Positions 5,421 to 6,198 of a stretch of 6,198 bases of DNA are shown in pieces. Positions within the stretch are counted from its first letter, which is position 1. Each line of letters opens with the position of its first letter. Location of the stretch: assembly GCA_040081205.1 (NCBI GenBank), contig JBEBHE010000280.1:1-6198 (forward strand). Reading direction: 5' to 3'. The stretch is from UBA5216 sp040081205. GTDB taxonomy: Bacteria; Pseudomonadota; Gammaproteobacteria; Burkholderiales; SG8-41. The position numbers and the translations under genes are program-made. Below the pieces are notes generated by a model. That model was not told the DNA's origin. It ran no database searches and saw only the letters and a program-made list of their open reading frames with translations.

Positions 5421-6198
5421 ATGTTGCATAAGCTGCCGCGAGTAGTCCTCGCGGCGGTTTTGCTTTGTGCGTCGCTGATTGCAGGCGGCGTGTCGGCAGA
5501 TGTAGTGATTCCGCCGCTGACGACGCGCGTTACCGATCTTACGGCCACCCTCAGCTCGGAACAGCGCGCTGCGCTGGAAAACAAGCTTGCGGCGTTCGAG
5601 CAACGCAAGGGTAGTCAGATTGCCGTGTTGCTGATGCCCACTACACAGCCGGAAGCGGTCGAGCAATATTCGATCCGTGTTGCGGAGGTATGGAAGCTCG
5701 GCCGCAAAGGTGTGGACGACGGCGTGCTGCTGCTGGTTGTGAAGGACGACCGCAAATTGCGTATCGAAGTTGGTCACGGACTTGAAGGCGTGCTGCCCGA
5801 TGCCATCACCAAGCGCATCATCGAAGAAACCATCGTGCCTGCCTTCAAGCAAGGCAATTTCAACGATGGCATCAATGCCGGCGTGGATCGCATGATCAAA
5901 GTCATCGACGGCGAGCCGCTGCCGCCACCGGAAAAGTGGCGCGCGCCTTCAGGCAGGAATTTCACCGAACAGCTCGACGACTATATGGGCTGGGGCGTGG
6001 TGCTGCTGGTATTTTTCGGCGGGCTGTTGCGGTTTTTGTTTGGCGCGTTCCTCGGCGCACTGATCGTCGGCGCTGTTGGCGGCGTGATTGCCGCATCGTT
6101 GGGTGCGGGTTGGGCGATATCCATCGTTGTCGGTATCGTGGGGTTTGTGCTGACGCTGTTTGGGGTATCGGCACTCAGCTCAGGCGGCGGTGGTTCAT
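5421..6198 (+). CDS. TPM-domain (YgcG-like) membrane protein, 3' partial
   Basis: The frame from ATG 5421 stays open to the end of the window, showing 259 residues. A Sec signal peptide ends at VSA|DVV (residue 26). The TPM domain covers about 35-160, with VTDLTATLSSEQRAALE (37-53), QIAVLLMPTT (66-75), EVWKLGRKGVDDGVLLLVV (89-107), LRIEVGHGLEGVLPDA (113-128) and IVPAFKQGNFNDGI (138-151). A Pro-rich linker (165-175) follows, then three hydrophobic segments at about 190-209, 210-228 and 232-250. The last visible residues (SSGGGGS) begin the glycine-rich tail typical of YgcG proteins, so little is probably missing. The domain should sit in the periplasm with the membrane anchor behind it. TPM domains have been linked to phosphatase activity and photosystem repair in plants, but the bacterial role is unclear. 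The Shine-Dalgarno is weak, and a strong hairpin lies within codons 4-14. It follows lemA by 17 bases. Confidence 0.9.
   Translation, partial: MLHKLPRVVLAAVLLCASLIAGGVSADVVIPPLTTRVTDLTATLSSEQRAALENKLAAFEQRKGSQIAVLLMPTTQPEAVEQYSIRVAEVWKLGRKGVDDGVLLLVVKDDRKLRIEVGHGLEGVLPDAITKRIIEETIVPAFKQGNFNDGINAGVDRMIKVIDGEPLPPPEKWRAPSGRNFTEQLDDYMGWGVVLLVFFGGLLRFLFGAFLGALIVGAVGGVIAASLGAGWAISIVVGIVGFVLTLFGVSALSSGGGGS
5430..5461 (+). terminator. Terminator-like hairpin inside the start of the TPM gene
   Basis: GCCGCGAG (5435-5442), a five-base loop (5443-5447) and CTCGCGGC (5448-5455) form a perfect 8-bp stem. It can extend outward to about 13 bp through C5433-G5457, A5431-T5459 and A5430-T5460 with three G-U wobbles. 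TTTT (5458-5461) and, after GC, TTT (5464-5466) follow on the + strand. The form is that of an intrinsic terminator placed 27-58 bases after the lemA stop, yet it falls in signal-peptide codons of the next gene. It could attenuate read-through or control translation; function is inferred from shape. Confidence 0.45.

Noticed and set aside
5232..5852. 206-codon open frame on the - strand over lemA and the TPM gene
   Set aside because: It is antisense to two genes with strong family motifs, and its translation shows no recognisable domain.

Overview
The window looks like chromosomal DNA from a Gram-negative proteobacterium, most likely a betaproteobacterium. The reasons are the moderately high GC content with AT-rich intergenic gaps, the gene order tsaB, rimI, family-4 uracil-DNA glycosylase, and the close matches to proteobacterial family motifs. 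This placement is inferred from gene content and not from any search. No tRNA, rRNA, CRISPR array, insertion sequence or phage gene is visible.

Left part (1-2703): a 5'-truncated CaiB/BaiF family III CoA-transferase on the + strand runs to 1170. It converges on a small three-helix membrane protein on the - strand (1186-1500, TTG start). A 150-bp AT-rich gap follows, then a - strand tartrate/D-malate dehydrogenase of the beta-decarboxylating dehydrogenase family (1651-2703). These look like metabolic accessory genes and share no obvious single pathway.

Right part (2804 to the end): a compact + strand cluster diverges from the dehydrogenase across a 100-bp gap with overlapping candidate promoters. 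It holds tsaB (tRNA t6A synthesis, TTG start), rimI (N-alpha-acetyltransferase), a family-4 Fe-S uracil-DNA glycosylase whose ATG overlaps the rimI stop, a LemA-family lipoprotein, and a TPM-domain (YgcG-like) membrane protein cut off by the window end. The first three are a housekeeping translation and repair group. The lemA and TPM genes form a recurrent envelope pair.

Two observations stand out. The glycosylase begins with a short conserved-looking peptide (RR..xLxxMGLGPQWxLR) resembling the N-terminal tail of HolD, the psi subunit of DNA polymerase III that docks on the clamp loader, and in E. coli holD is the neighbour of rimI. This suggests a repair enzyme tethered to the replisome. Second, a near-perfect GC-rich hairpin with a T-run sits inside the signal-peptide codons of the TPM gene just after lemA, as if a terminator or attenuator were built into the coding sequence.
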